From Strigops habroptila (Eukaryota; Chordata; Aves; Psittaciformes; Psittacidae), in NCBI RefSeq assembly GCF_004027225.2, contig NC_044290.2, positions 11,610,906-11,674,905 of the forward strand: a stretch of DNA of 64,000 bases, written 5' to 3'. This document shows, piece by piece, positions 14,850-26,500 of the stretch (its first letter is position 1; each line of letters starts with the position of its first letter). The position numbers were made by a program, and so were the translations under genes. Under the pieces are notes generated by a model. The model worked only from the letters and a program-made list of their open reading frames with translations, did not search any database and had not been told where the DNA came from.

Positions 14850-15360
14850 GTGGAGCTACCCTATATGCCTGGACAGGGGGCTGTGTCCCTATAGCAGGGA
14901 CGGGATGGGAGTGTGGTTCCCCTATAGCAGAGGTGATGGGGTGCAGTGTCTGTATAGCAGGGCAGTGAGGAGGTGTGAGGCCCGTATAGAAGAGAGGAGT
15001 GTGGTGCCCCTATAACAAGGCAGTGGTGGGGTGCAGTGCCCCTGTAGCAGCGTGGTGACAGGGTGCAGTGTCCCTACAGCAGGATTGCGATAGGTGTGTT
15101 GCCCCTATAGCAGAGCAACAATGGGGTGCAGTGCCCCTATATAACGGTGGTGACAAGGAGACATTGCTATACCAGGGAGGGAACGGGGTGTGGTGTGATT
15201 CCCTTATAGCAGGGAGGGGATGGGGGGCAGCGCCCCTATAGAAGGGCACCGACAAGGTGTGAGGTCCCTATAGCAGGGGGGTGCCGCTATAGAAGGGCGG
15301 TGCCGAGGAGCGATGCCCCTATAGCATGGTCCGGCCATAGTGTCCCTATAGGAGGGTCCG
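14850..15360. repeat. ~30-bp minisatellite with CCCCTATAGCAG core
   Basis: About sixteen degenerate units of 27-37 bp share the core CCCTATAGCAGGG followed by GGTG(C/T)(A/G)GTG. The array fills the gap between the RPL38 3' end and the CpG-rich TTYH2 promoter, ending about 140 bp before the TTYH2 start codon. Frames that cross it on either strand are artefacts. Confidence 0.8.
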
Positions 15361-15369
15361 GACGCGCTG

Positions 15370-15830
15370 CTCTATACGCGGAGCACGAGCCGGGGGGGCG
15401 TGGCGAGAGGCGGGGCCGGGGCAGGGGCGGAGCGGGGCGGTTCGGTTCCCCCCCGCCACCGGCGGCGACCCCAGCGCGGCCCCGGCCCCGGCGCCGCCGC
15501 GATGCCGCCCGCCCGCGCCGGGTACCTGCCGCCCTGGTGGGTGTCGTGGCTGCACGGGCTGCCGCACCGCGGCCTGCGCCTGCAGAGCGTGCCCGCCGCC
15601 TTCCGCCCGCGGGACACCGGCTACCAGCAGGTACCGACCCCGCGGCCCCCGCCCCGCCGCGGGGATGGAGCCCCCCCGGGGCAGCGCTCCCCTTACCGGG
15701 GGCTACCCCCCCAACCGCTCCCACATCCTTCCCGTTGCTCCCGCGGCGCCCGGCGCCAGCTCTGATCCCGGCGCCGCACAAAGCGCCCTTCTTCCCGCGC
15801 GGGCATTGGGCCGCGCCCGCCCGGCCGGTA
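15370..15830. promoter_or_regulatory. TTYH2: CpG island at TTYH2 start
   Basis: Dense CpG and GC-box-like sequence such as GGGGCGG surrounds the first coding exon of TTYH2. No TATA box stands out beyond the TATA-like words of the neighbouring minisatellite. It is likely the TTYH2 promoter. Confidence 0.65.
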
Positions 15831-18800
15831 CCGGCACCGCAGCCTTCCCCCGTCCCGCGGGGTGCGATGCGGGGCGGGGCGGTCACCCCTTCCTTGGGCG
15901 CTCGGTGGGGCCCCGTGGCTGGCTGCAGCCCCCCCTGCCCCCGGGGCATTGGACAACCATGGCCCCTAAGCGATGGGGGGGCAGCGCCGGTGCCTCCCCC
16001 CACCCCTTAGAGACAGTTTCCATGGCCCCATCTCATTCCATGGAGATGGGGACGCTTCCTCTTTCCCCCGTGACCGTCCCGTGGGGCCCTGGACGTGGCC
16101 TCATCCCACCCGCCATCCTGCAGCACGTGAGGGACACGAGCGCTGATTGTCCCTTCTCCTTCCCAGTCGCTGCTTTTCCTGGGTTTGGTGTCCGCCGTCT
16201 GCCTCGGCCTCAACCTCCTCTTCCTCACCATCTACCTGATCTGCCTGTGCTGCTGCAAGAGGGACCAGGACCCTGAGACCAAGCGACCCCACTCCTGCTG
16301 TGTCACCTGGATGGCCGTCACCGCCGGGCTCATCTGCTGGTAAGGATGGGGACGGGGACCCGGTGCTATGTCCCCACCACGAGGTGCTCAGCCATGAGTT
16401 ACTTTGATTAGATCCGTGCACGCAGCCCATCCCTGCCTCCAGCCACAGAGCTGCTGATGCCGGAGCAGCCCCAGGTCCGGCCACGGTCCAACCCTGTCCC
16501 TATTCCCACTGTGGCTGTGCTGCTTTCCCGGCTAATCCCGGCCGGGAGCGGGGCCGGGCCGCTAATCCCAGCCCGGAGCAGATGGCGGGCGGCAGCGTGA
16601 CCCAGCTGCCGGGTCCCGGCTGCTCCCGCTCTTAATTGCAACCAGAGCAATCAGCAAAGGGACCCGGCAGCGCTCGGGGGGCTTCCCAAACCCATCCCGG
16701 GTTATGGCTGGGAGGGATCCCCCCATCAGCCTGCCTGGCCTGGGCTCGTCGGCTGGGGCATGGGCCCTTCCACCGCGAGACAAAGGGGCTGGTTTTCCCT
16801 GGGCGGAGCGAGGTGGTTGCCTGGAGCATGGTGTGGAGCAGGGAAACGGCACTAATGATCTTGGCGTGCTCCCACCGGGATTGCTCCCGCTCCTCCAGCC
16901 TCGGGGCACCCCACCGAGCGTGGCAGGAGGGCTGGGGCGCCCGCTGGCAGGCAGCGAAAGGTCTTCCTGCAGCTCCCCAGGGGCTTTGAGCCTCTCCCGC
17001 AGCCACGCTGAGCCTGCTTGCGGGTGCTGAAGGCTTAATTGTGGTGAATGGGTCCGTGTCTCTTGGGTTTATGGCGTTTGCCGTGGGGAAGGGGCACCGT
17101 GTGCATCAGCCACATGTGGGCATGTGCCCGGCACATCCCTCCTCGGGGCCAGCTCTGGCTCCACCAGAAGAGCCGCGGTGAGCACCCCCCAGCATGGTGC
17201 TGCCCCTGTCCCATCTGCTTTGCCTCTGCCCTGCCAGGGCTAAGGGGTCCCCCCAACACCAGGATACTCCAGGGAGTGTCCCCGGTCCAACTGGTGTCCC
17301 CACATCCTCCCTGCCCCCCAAATCAAGGCACCCATGTGGGGGTGAGCGTTTCCCTCCTCTCTAATTGGGGGTCCCCTCTCTGCCCACAGCGCAGCCGTCG
17401 GCATCGGCTTCTATGGGAACAGCGAGACCAACGATGGGGTGTACCAGCTGCTCTACGCCCTGGACCACGCCAACCACACGCTGACCAGCATCGACTCGCT
17501 GGTATGGCCGTGGGGCCAGGTCCCCCCATCCAACCCCCTCTGTGTCCCCCATGGTCACATCCTGCCTTCATCCTGGGTTTGGTTAAAGCACTGGGGAGGG
17601 GGAAGCATGTGGCTGGAGGGACCCAGGCTGAGCCCCTGGCAGCCATGCTGTGCTGATCACAGGGTGACAGTGATGTCACCCTGCAAAATGGGCTCTTTGT
17701 GGCTGGGAAGGGCCGCGGGGGCCGTGGCAGGGCTGTCCCGGAGGATGGATCTGGCTGGAGCACAGGGCATTGACATGGAGCTGCTGTCCTGGAGGGGAGC
17801 ATCCCATGGGTCATGGAACCACAGAGTGGTTTGTGTTGGAAGGGACCTTAAAGCTCCTCCAGCTCCAGCCCCCTGCCACGGGCAGGGACACCTTCCACTA
17901 GAGCAGGTTGCTCCAAACCCCTGTGTCCAACCTGGCCTTGAACACTGCCAGGGATGGGACGTTGGGAAGCCCCCGGTGGTACCGACCATCCCGCATCCCC
18001 AGGTAGCGGACACCACGCTGCAGATGCAGGTGGGCCTGGAGCAGCACCTGCAGCGCCTGAACGAGGTCCTGGCGGCGCGGGGGGACTACCTGCAGACCCT
18101 CAAGTTCCTGCAGCAGTTGTCGGGCAGCATCGTGCTGCAGCTCTCGGGGCTGCCCGTGTGGCACAGCACCAGCACCGACCTCACCGCATTCGCCGGCCAC
18201 GTCGCCTACGTCGAGTATTACCGGTGAGCGGGGCCGCCGGTGGGGCTGGGGACGTGGAGGGGGGACACGTGTGATGGAGCCTTCCTCTGCACGCAGGTGG
18301 CTGGCTTATCTCCTCTTCTTCATGCTGGTGCTCACCGTCTGCCTCCTGGCCTGCCTGGGGCTGGCCAAGCGCTCCCGCTGCCTCCTCACCACGTGAGTAC
18401 GGCGCGGCCGGGCTCGGCGGTGCCGGGAGCCGCGTCCCACCGCATCTGACCCCTGTCCCCGCAGGATGCTGTGCTGTGGGCTGCTGACGCTCATCCTCAG
18501 CTGGGCCTCCATGGCTGTGGACACGGCGGCGGCGGTGGTGAGTGGGGCCAGGGCAGGGCTGGGGGGTGAGGGCACCCGTCGCTGTCCTCCCCAGCACCAA
18601 TGATGTCCCTCTTGTCCCCACAGGGCACCAGTGACTTCTGCGTGGCCCCAGATAAGTTCATCATGAACCAAACGGAGAGTGACATCAGTGCGGGTGAGAG
18701 CTGGTTGTGGGGTGGAGATGCGCTCGGAGAGGACCCCAAAACCATGCAGGTTTTGGGATCCAGTGCTCTCTGCTGCTGTTCTCCTGCCCCCAGGACACTC

Positions 18801-21068
18801 ACACCAACATCTCCCGTTTTCTTTGCAGAGGTGGTTCACTATTACCTGTACTGTGACCAGGGCCTCAGCAACCCCTTCCAGCAGGTACAGGGGACCCAGG
18901 CACCCTGCTTTGTGCTGCCTGTTGAAGGGGGTGTCCCCAGGGGATGGGCAGCTCTGTGACTGCTCCTGCTCCCCCTCGCAGGCTCTCACCGTCTTCCAGC
19001 GCTCACTCACCACGATGCAGATCCAGATCCAGGGCTTGATCCAGTTTGCGCTGCCCGTCTTCCCGACAGCAGAGGTACAGGGTGGGGGGAGCCCCATATC
19101 CCCCCCTTTGCTCTCCATCCTGCTGTCCTGACCCCCCCCTTCTCCCACAGAAAGACCTTCTGGGGGTGCAGCACCTCCTCAACTCCTCAGAGACCAGCCT
19201 GCACCAGCTCACAGCCATGCTGGACTGCCGGGGGCTGCACAAGGTGAGTTGGGGGGGTTCAGGTGTGGGACACAGCTCTGGGGGTCCCCCCTGTTGCAAC
19301 CAGCACTGCCCCATCTCCCACTGCAGGACTACCTGGACGCCCTCATTGGCATCTGCTATGATGGGGTGGAGGGTTTGCTCTACCTGGTCCTCTTCTCCTT
19401 GCTGGTGGCCGCCTCCTTCTCCACCATCATCTGCGCCACACCGCGCGCGTGGAAGCTCTTCACCGGACGGTGGGTCTGCCGCAGCCCTGCCTTCACTGGG
19501 GCGTGAGCTGGGCACGGGGGGAGCTGCCTTTGGGACAGGGGGTGATCCCCGCTGCCTTGTCCCCGCAGGGACCGGGACTATGATGACATGGACGATGAGG
19601 ACCCCTTCAACCCGCAGGCGCGGCGCATCGCCAGCCACAACCCGGCCCGCGGGCAGCTCCGCAGCTTCTGCAGCTACAGCAGCAGCCTGGGCAGCCAGAG
19701 CAGCCTGCACCCGCCGGCACAGACCATCTCCAACGCGCCCGTCTCCGAGTACATGTGAGACCCCCCCCTCGCACCTTTGGGTACCCCACACCTTGGGGAT
19801 GGAGCATCACCCGCACCGGGTGCAGGGGGACGGGGGGGTCTCACTGACGGGCTCTCCCCTCTCAGGAACCAAGCCGTGCTCTTCGGTGGAAACCCGCGCT
19901 ATGAGAACGTGCCCCTCATCGGCAGAGGCTCTCCTCCCCCCATGGTACGGTGGATGGCCGAAGCCAAATCCTTCTTGTGACACCCCCGGGGGGCTGCAGG
20001 GAGGGAACCGGGGGGCACAGAGTCCCCCCTGCTCCGCTGGGAAGCCGCTCACTGTGGCACTGATGGTGGATGGGGTGAGCTCAGCCCCCTCCTCCTGCCC
20101 TATCCATGAGCGCATCCCTGCTGCCCGTCTCACTAACCCAGATCCCGCCAGGCTGCGGGGAGAGGTCAGCAGCCACGTGCTCAGAGGAGACCGAAATAGT
20201 CTTCCCTTCACTTGCTCTTCTGCTTTATTTCTTCTTCATTCTGACTTTGAAAGGACATTTGTCACAGTCACCCCTGCACGTCCCCATTCCCTGCTGCTGG
20301 TTTGAGTCCTCCCTGGTTTTTAACACTTGCTTTATTTGCTTTATTTCCTTCTTTTTATTTTTATTTGCATCAATTCTTTTGGAGCTAAGTTGCCCATCAA
20401 GAGTAAGTTCAGCCGCTTCCTTCTCCCCCCTTGTCCTGGGTTCCCATCCTCTTCCGCCTCCTCAGTGCCTCTCTCCATCCCTTTTTCCATGGAGCTGGTT
20501 TGCTTTTGGGAAGAGTGTGGAGGGCTTGGGAGGTACAAGAGGATTTGCAGCTCCTGTGTGCTGGGAGTGGAAATGGTCCCTGTCTCCATCCCCTTCTTGG
20601 GGCGGTTTTTTCCCCCTCCTTTTCTGACAGTGTTTAATCTGCTTCAATGCCTCCATCCGGAGGATGGAGCACGGTGGGGCTGGGCTGGTTCAGCCTGGAG
20701 AAGAGGAGAAGAGAAGACTCTGGGGAGACCTTAGAGCAGCTCCCAGTGCAGAGCAGCTGTGGCTGCCTCATCCCTGGCAGTGTTCAAGGCCAGGTTGGAC
20801 ACAGGGGCTTGGAGCAACCTGCTCTAGTGGAAGGTGTCCCTGCCTGTGGGGCAGGAACTGGATGAGCTTTAAGCTCCCTCCTGTGATCCTCAGGCTCTCT
20901 CTGGCGGCACATGTTGGCGCAGGGGTTGTGTTGATGGGTCACGCCGTGGGTTTGGGGTACACTGACCCCCCTGTCCTGTCCCCGCAGTACTCCCCGAGCA
21001 TGCGAGCCACCTACCTGTCGGTCACCGATGAGCACGTCCGGCCCCACAGCACCGAGGTCCCGGCCTAA
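15502..21068 (+). CDS. TTYH2: Tweety homologue 2, membrane protein
   Basis: Five-pass plasma membrane protein of the tweety family, linked to volume-regulated anion current and lipid transfer. Fourteen coding exons: 15502-15630, 16167-16339, 17390-17501, 18003-18223, 18297-18392, 18465-18537, 18624-18693, 18829-18884, 18982-19074, 19151-19243, 19327-19469, 19569-19754, 19866-19944, 20988-21068. All have GT/AG borders and compatible phases. The product is 534 residues, the human length. N-glycosylation sequons fall at N129, N283 and N352 and an RGD at 164-166, the positions I recall for human TTYH2. The N-terminus PWWVSWLHGLPH is family-typical. A PPMY motif at 506-509, a NEDD4-type ligand, is built across the last splice junction. 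Intron 3 and the last intron carry CR1 fragments. Confidence 0.96.
17815..17965 (-). mobile_element. CR1 LINE fragment in TTYH2 intron 3
   Basis: This 3'-end CR1 fragment lies antisense to TTYH2. It carries the complement of the family core CAAGGCCAGGTTGGACACAG and the GGTTTGTGTTGGAAGGGACC end. It stops about 40 bp before exon 4 and is heavily 5' truncated. Confidence 0.85.
20680..20885 (+). mobile_element. CR1 LINE fragment in last TTYH2 intron
   Basis: The fragment begins at GGTTCAGCCTGGAGAAGAG and ends near GGATGAGCTTTAAGCTCCC. It is shorter than full copies because the segment between CTCCCAGTGC and CAGCTGTGGCTGCC is missing, an internal deletion of roughly 170 bp relative to the copy at 22675. 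It lies in the sense orientation of the gene. Confidence 0.85.
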
Positions 21069-22335
21069 GGCTCGGCCCACACGGCTCCCGGCAGGAGGAG
21101 ACGGCGCCACCGGCGTTCCGGTGGTGGGAAACCAAAGAGACCTGGGACAGACGTGGTGGGAAAGCCGGCAATGGCTGGAGGATGAGCCCCGGCAGTGGGG
21201 AGGCCCCCGGGCTCCCTGCACCCTCCTCTCCCCCTTGGCAGCTCCTTCTCCATCTCAAGTCTTCCTTCCTTATGGCTGACAGTGGCTCCAGGGCCAAACA
21301 CCGGGAAGGTTGGGGATGCTTCACACCCTCATGTCGGCTCCCTCCCCGCTCGGGGATGTTTTATGCCGTGGAATGGAGCCTTCTCCAGCTCCCTGGAGCA
21401 CCCAGCCTGGGACCATGGGTGGCTCCTTCGCTCCCGTAGCAATGCAGCACCAACCACTAGTGATCCCAGCTCCTGCTCCTCATGGATGGAGCCGGCTCCC
21501 CTTGTCCCCCTCGCTGCTGCCCTGGGTTTGGGGGCTATAGAATTAAGGATGCTTTGTCCTTGCCGGTTTTCCTTTGCTTTGCTCCTGGGTTTTATGAGTT
21601 CTCTGCAGGGCAGAGGTGCAGTTTGACTCGCTGCCTCTGTTCCAATGGGGTTTTACTGCGGTGCATGTTGGTAACAGATTTTGGGCTGGTTTGAAGGTTC
21701 TTTTTGGCTGTTCAGCTCGCCAGCACTGGTGGGCTGGGGTAGGCTCCCCTCCTTCTGCAGGACAGCCACAAACTCCCTGGGAGAGGGATAGGAACATCCC
21801 TGGGACAGGATGTGGTCCTGGGGAGGGCATGGTCCTGCCAGGGCTTCAAGGAGCCAGGAGGAACCAGCATGAGCTGAAATGGATCTTTTCTGGCTGCCTA
21901 TTTCGGTACGGTCTGCTCTGGAGAGCAAAGACTTATCCCTTAACCCTTATCTCCCTGCAGTTAGCAGCCTCCTGTGCTGCTGGTTGTGGTTATCCATCCC
22001 CTCATCCCTGCTTTGCCTAACAGCCGGGGTAGCCAGGCTGTCCCTTGGGCGAGCCCCAGGGTCTTGGTAGCAGCAACTCACTGTGTCTTTTAAAGATAAC
22101 CTGTATATTCCCTCCAGTGCCCTAACCCGTGTTCCGTGTGACTGCATTACTCCCTGTTGGAAACTTCCTTCCAGGGAATATTGGGGGGGGGGAGGGTGCT
22201 TTTAATGTTTGGCTGTAACGGTACTGGTAGAAGAGCTGGTGTTCAACGCATGTGAACTAACCTCATTAGGGGCTGGAGCCTGGTTTGGATGTGCCCTTGG
22301 GGAAAGGACAATAAACACTTGTACTAAACATGCTC
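21069..22335 (+). other. TTYH2: TTYH2 3' untranslated region and polyA signal
   Basis: After the TAA at 21066-21068 there are about 1.25 kb without a credible frame, ending with AATAAA at 22310-22315. A G-rich run lies at about 22185. No CR1 copy sits inside it. Confidence 0.65.
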
Positions 22336-22674
22336 CTCCTTGCGGGTTTCTCCGGGCTGAGCTGCAGCAGGCACCCGTGCTCCCACCCGCTGTGCTGGGG
22401 CCCTTCAGGAGAGGGTTTTATTGCGTTTAAACCCCGTTGGTGCAGCTTGGAATGGTTTTGGCAGCGGTGGGGGGTGCCTAGAGGCAGTTCAGGTGTGTTG
22501 GTGCTGGAGAGCAGGGGGGGATATGGGCTTTGGGGGTCCTCAGTGCAAAGAGGGGGGGCTGGAAGGTGACTGCAGAGCCCCTGGTGTGCTGTGCCCTGGG
22601 AAAGGGTGTTGAGAGCTGCATCTCCTGCTCCTTCCCCAGCTCTTCTTGCATCAGAGTGAGCCGGAGCATCCCGT

Positions 22675-23062
22675 TTGGGTCTGTCCAGCCTGGAGATGAG
22701 AAGCTGTGTGGAGACCCCAGAGCAGCTTCCAGTGTCCGAAGGGGGCTACAAGGATGCTGGGGCGGGACTCTGCATCAGAGACTGGAGTGATGGGGCAAGG
22801 GGTGATGGATTCAAACTGAAACAGGGGAGATTTAGGTTAGATATAAGGCAGAAGTTGTTCCCTGTGAGGGTGCTGAGGCACTGGCACCGGGTGCCCAGAG
22901 AAGCTGTGGCTGCCCCATCCCTGGCAGTGTTCAAGGCCAGGTTGGACACAGGGGCTTGGAGCAACCTGCTCTAGTGGAAGGTGTCCCTGCCCGTGGCAGG
23001 GGGTTGGAGCTGGAGGAGCTTTAAGGTCCCTTCAACCCAAACCAGGCTGGGATTCTGTGCAG
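22675..23062 (+). mobile_element. CR1 LINE 3' fragment between TTYH2 and DNAI2
   Basis: This is one of the longest CR1 copies in the window, about 390 bp. It runs from GTCCAGCCTGGAGATGAGAA through the GTTCAAGGCCAGG core to the terminal CCAAACCAGGCTGGGATTCT. The 5' part is truncated and no reverse transcriptase segment is present. Confidence 0.9.
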
Positions 23063-23363
23063 TGCTGGGTGTGCGGGGAGCAGCACTGGCTCTGGGTGCC
23101 AGATCCCACCAGATCCAAGGCTCTGCAGCCCGGGGGACCAACACCTGCAGCTGCAGGGCTGCCTCCCCCGTGTCCCATCCTGCTCCCATGGGAATGGTGC
23201 AGCATTCCCTCCTCCCAGGGCTGAGCAGGAGGGGTCAGGGGGAGCACAGAGGATGCCCTCACCATGGGGCTGGGAGAACCAGACCACAGCACAGTCCCCG
23301 CACCCAGGGACGGGCCCAGCCTGTCCAGACCCCCATAGCAGGACAGTGAGGCAGAGCCCCCGT

Positions 23364-23379
23364 TAATTAGCGCTAATTA
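23364..23379. promoter_or_regulatory. Perfect 16-bp homeodomain-type palindrome
   Basis: TAATTAGCGCTAATTA reads the same on both strands and contains two inverted TAATTA homeodomain cores. It lies 193 bp before the DNAI2 start codon, in an otherwise GC-rich flank. The role is inferred from motif and position only. Confidence 0.5.
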
Positions 23380-23477
23380 CACTCATTAACCACCCATTCC
23401 CCGCCCAGCACGGCGGCCGGTGAGCGATATCCGCCCTCACCAGCGCGGCGGCGGCGCTCGCGTTGTCGCCGCCAGGC

Positions 23478-23490
23478 GTTGCGTGGCAAC
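23478..23490. promoter_or_regulatory. DNAI2: RFX X-box in DNAI2 promoter
   Basis: GTTGCGTGGCAAC matches the inverted-repeat X-box bound by RFX factors (GTTGCC-NN-GGCAAC type, with a 2-bp spacer). It lies 82 bp upstream of the DNAI2 start codon. RFX2/3 sites close to the start are a hallmark of motile-cilium genes, which fits an outer-arm dynein intermediate chain. Confidence 0.75.
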
Positions 23491-23571
23491 GGCAGACGCG
23501 GTACCAGGCCCCCCCGGTGCCCCCGTCCCCCCGCAGCAGCACCCCGGGCCCGGGCCCCCCCCGGGGCCGCG

Positions 23572-26500
23572 ATGGAGATCTCCTACCTGTACACGCGGAA
23601 GCGCAGCGAGTTCGGCCGGCCCTGCTGCTTCTCCGACCAGGCGGCCGCAGTGACCGTGGACATCCCCCCCGACCCCAGCCTGGCCGGTAACTTCGTGCCC
23701 AGGGACCCGGTGCACAGCGCCGTGCAGCACAGCAGCGAGATGTCGGAGCATGAGGTAAGGGCTGGGTGCCGGTGGGCTCCCAGGGTGCTCCTGTGTGTGC
23801 CAGCGCTGCGTGAATCAGAGTCATGGGATGGTTTGGGTTGAAGGGACCTCAAAGCTCATCCAGTTCCAACCCCCTGCCACGGGCAGGGACACCTTCCACT
23901 AGAGCAGGTTGCTCCAAGCCCCTGTGTCCAACCTGGCCTTGAACACTGCCAGGGATGGGGCAGCCACAGCTTCTCTGGGCACCCTGTGCCAGCACCTCAG
24001 CACCCTCACAGGGAAGAGCTTCTGCCTTATATCTAACCTAAATCTCCCCTGTTTCAGTTTGAACCCATCACCCCTTGTCCTGTCGCTACAGTCCCTGATG
24101 AAGGTCCCTCCCCATCATCCTTGTAGCCCCCTTCAGACACTGGAAGCTGCTCGGAGGTCTCCATGCAGCTTCTCTTCTCCAGCCTGAACAGCCCCAACTT
24201 TCTCAGCCTGTCTTCCTATGGGAAATGAGAGGAGACAGTGCACTTTCATAGCATGGTTTAGGTCGGGTTTTGCGTCTTTTCGGCTCAGCCTTTGCTCTGC
24301 TTCCTCCGTGCCACCCCCCAGGTCAACACGGACCGAGTGAAGGTGCAGTCCCGTGGTGTCAACCACGTGGAGGGCGGTTGGCCCAAAGATGTCAACCCGC
24401 GTGAGGCGGACCAGACAGCGCGCTTCAGGAAGAAGCTGGAGAAGGATGAGCACTACATCAGCGTGGTCACACAGCTCGGCACCGTAAGGACAGGCCGTGT
24501 CCCTGCTCCCAGAGCCCCCCTGCCCGCCCGCTGCCTGTCCCCTCGCCCAGGCAGCTCGCCACAGCCTCTGCCTGTGCTTCCCCATAGCTGATGGAGCACT
24601 GCGTCAAGCAGAACAACGCCATCGACATCTATGAGGAGTACTTCGACGAGGAGGATATGATAGAGGTGGAAATCGAGCCCCCTTCTGCAAAAACCATCAA
24701 TGCCATCAGGTAGCACAACCAGCTGGGCTCTCCATATACCACAAATTAAACTGCCTTTGGAGACAAAGGAGGTGGAAAACTCAGCACCTTTAGGATAGTG
24801 ATGGATGGGTTTGTGGATGGAGAGACCTGCTGCAGCCCCCTGCTCCAAACCTCGATCTGTTCCTCTCCACCCTGCCCAGGCGCTTTGGAGATAGGTACCA
24901 CCATCCAGGGACAGACACAGCTCTGAGCATCTTCTAACAGTGCTTTAGGCAGGATTTGATTAATTCTTTTTATGCCTCAAAGATTATTTTCCCATGTCAG
25001 GGGCTTTAGGTCATTTCTAGAAGTCAGATCCAGTAACATAACTGGATTCTTAGAAACATATAACTGGAAAGACTTCATTAAATCAGCAGTTCTTCTCCCT
25101 CCACCGAACCCCCAAGAGAATCATTTCCTGCACTCAACGCTCATGAGCTGCAGTTTGTTTTAATTGCAATTCCCACAGTTTCCTTTGGGAGACGGTCATC
25201 CCAGGCCCTAAGAAAGCTGTTAGCAAACTAACGTCTTTATTTGATGTCCTGTTCTCAAAAAGGGATCCCAACATAGCCAAGAGGACAGCCACGCACCTTT
25301 CCTGGTGCCCCGACGCCAGCAAGAAACTGGCAGTGGCTTATTCCATCCTGGAGTTCCAGCAAAACAAGAAAGACATGAGCCTTGACTCGTACATCTGGGA
25401 TCTTGGTAAGGGGAAGACTCACCAGTCAGTAATGCTGCCGCTGCGGAAGCACTTTGTGTCTTCAAAGAGCTTAATGAAGCCTCACAGCACTCTGGAGGGG
25501 GTGAACAGGGGGTCGGGGTCTGCTTTGACCACGGATCAATGCAGAGAAGGGGAGAAATGGGACCTGAAAGCTGGCTAACAGGTGGGAAATAACCACTAAA
25601 ATCCCACTACATGATGAGCTACAGAGCCTGGGACCACAGCAGGCAGCTGAGCCCCGCTCTCTGATGTGGTTCCTGTCTTGGATTGATTTGTGATTGTTTG
25701 CTTGTGATTGATTACGACAGAGGCTGCACAAGCCCAGGTGGGGAGTTGCTCTGCTCTGTCAAAGGCTCTCTCAGACCTGCTGCATTTTGGGGTGAAAAAC
25801 ACAAAGGGGAGGGGTCAGGATACCACAGGTTGGGGTACCAGGGTCCGTCCCTTCCCTGGCTCAGGAGAGGTATCTGGTGACACGGCCACCTCATCCAGCC
25901 CAGTGTGGAGGAGCGGGGTGCAGTAGCATGAGGCTGGTTTAGAGGTGAGTGCTCGCCCCCCAGGCTGCCTCTGCGCTTTGCTGTTCGCTCATTCCTTCTT
26001 GGCAGAGAACTCCAACAAGCCCGAGCTGGTTCTCAAGCCGCCATCCCCTCTCGTGACCCTGGAATACAACCCCAAAGACTCGTACGTGCTGGTGGGAGGA
26101 TGCTACAACGGGCAGATGGGTAAGGAAGATGAATCCATCACAGAATCCCAGCCTGGTTTGGGTTGAAGGGACCTTAAAGCTCCTCCAGCTCCACGGGCAG
26201 GGACACCTTCCACTAGAGCAGGTTGCTCCAAGCCCCTGTGTCCAACCTGGCCTTGAACACTGCCAGGGATGGGGCAGCCACAGCTTCTCTGGGCACCCTG
26301 TGCCAGCACCTCAGCACCCTCACAGGGAAGAGCTTCTGCCTCAGAGCTCATCTCAACCTCCCCTCTTTTAGTTTAAATCCATTCACCCTTGTCCTGTCAC
26401 TATGTGCTCTTAATCTAAGTGTGAAGCTGTATTAGCGAGGGACTGGCTTCATTTTAATTCATCAAGAGGCTGGTTCCAGCTCTGCTGCACTCACAAAGAC

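Noticed and set aside
14850-15360. Regularly spaced repeats resembling a CRISPR array
   Set aside because: Units drift in sequence and length, there are no unique spacers between constant repeats, and the context is vertebrate. It is a minisatellite.
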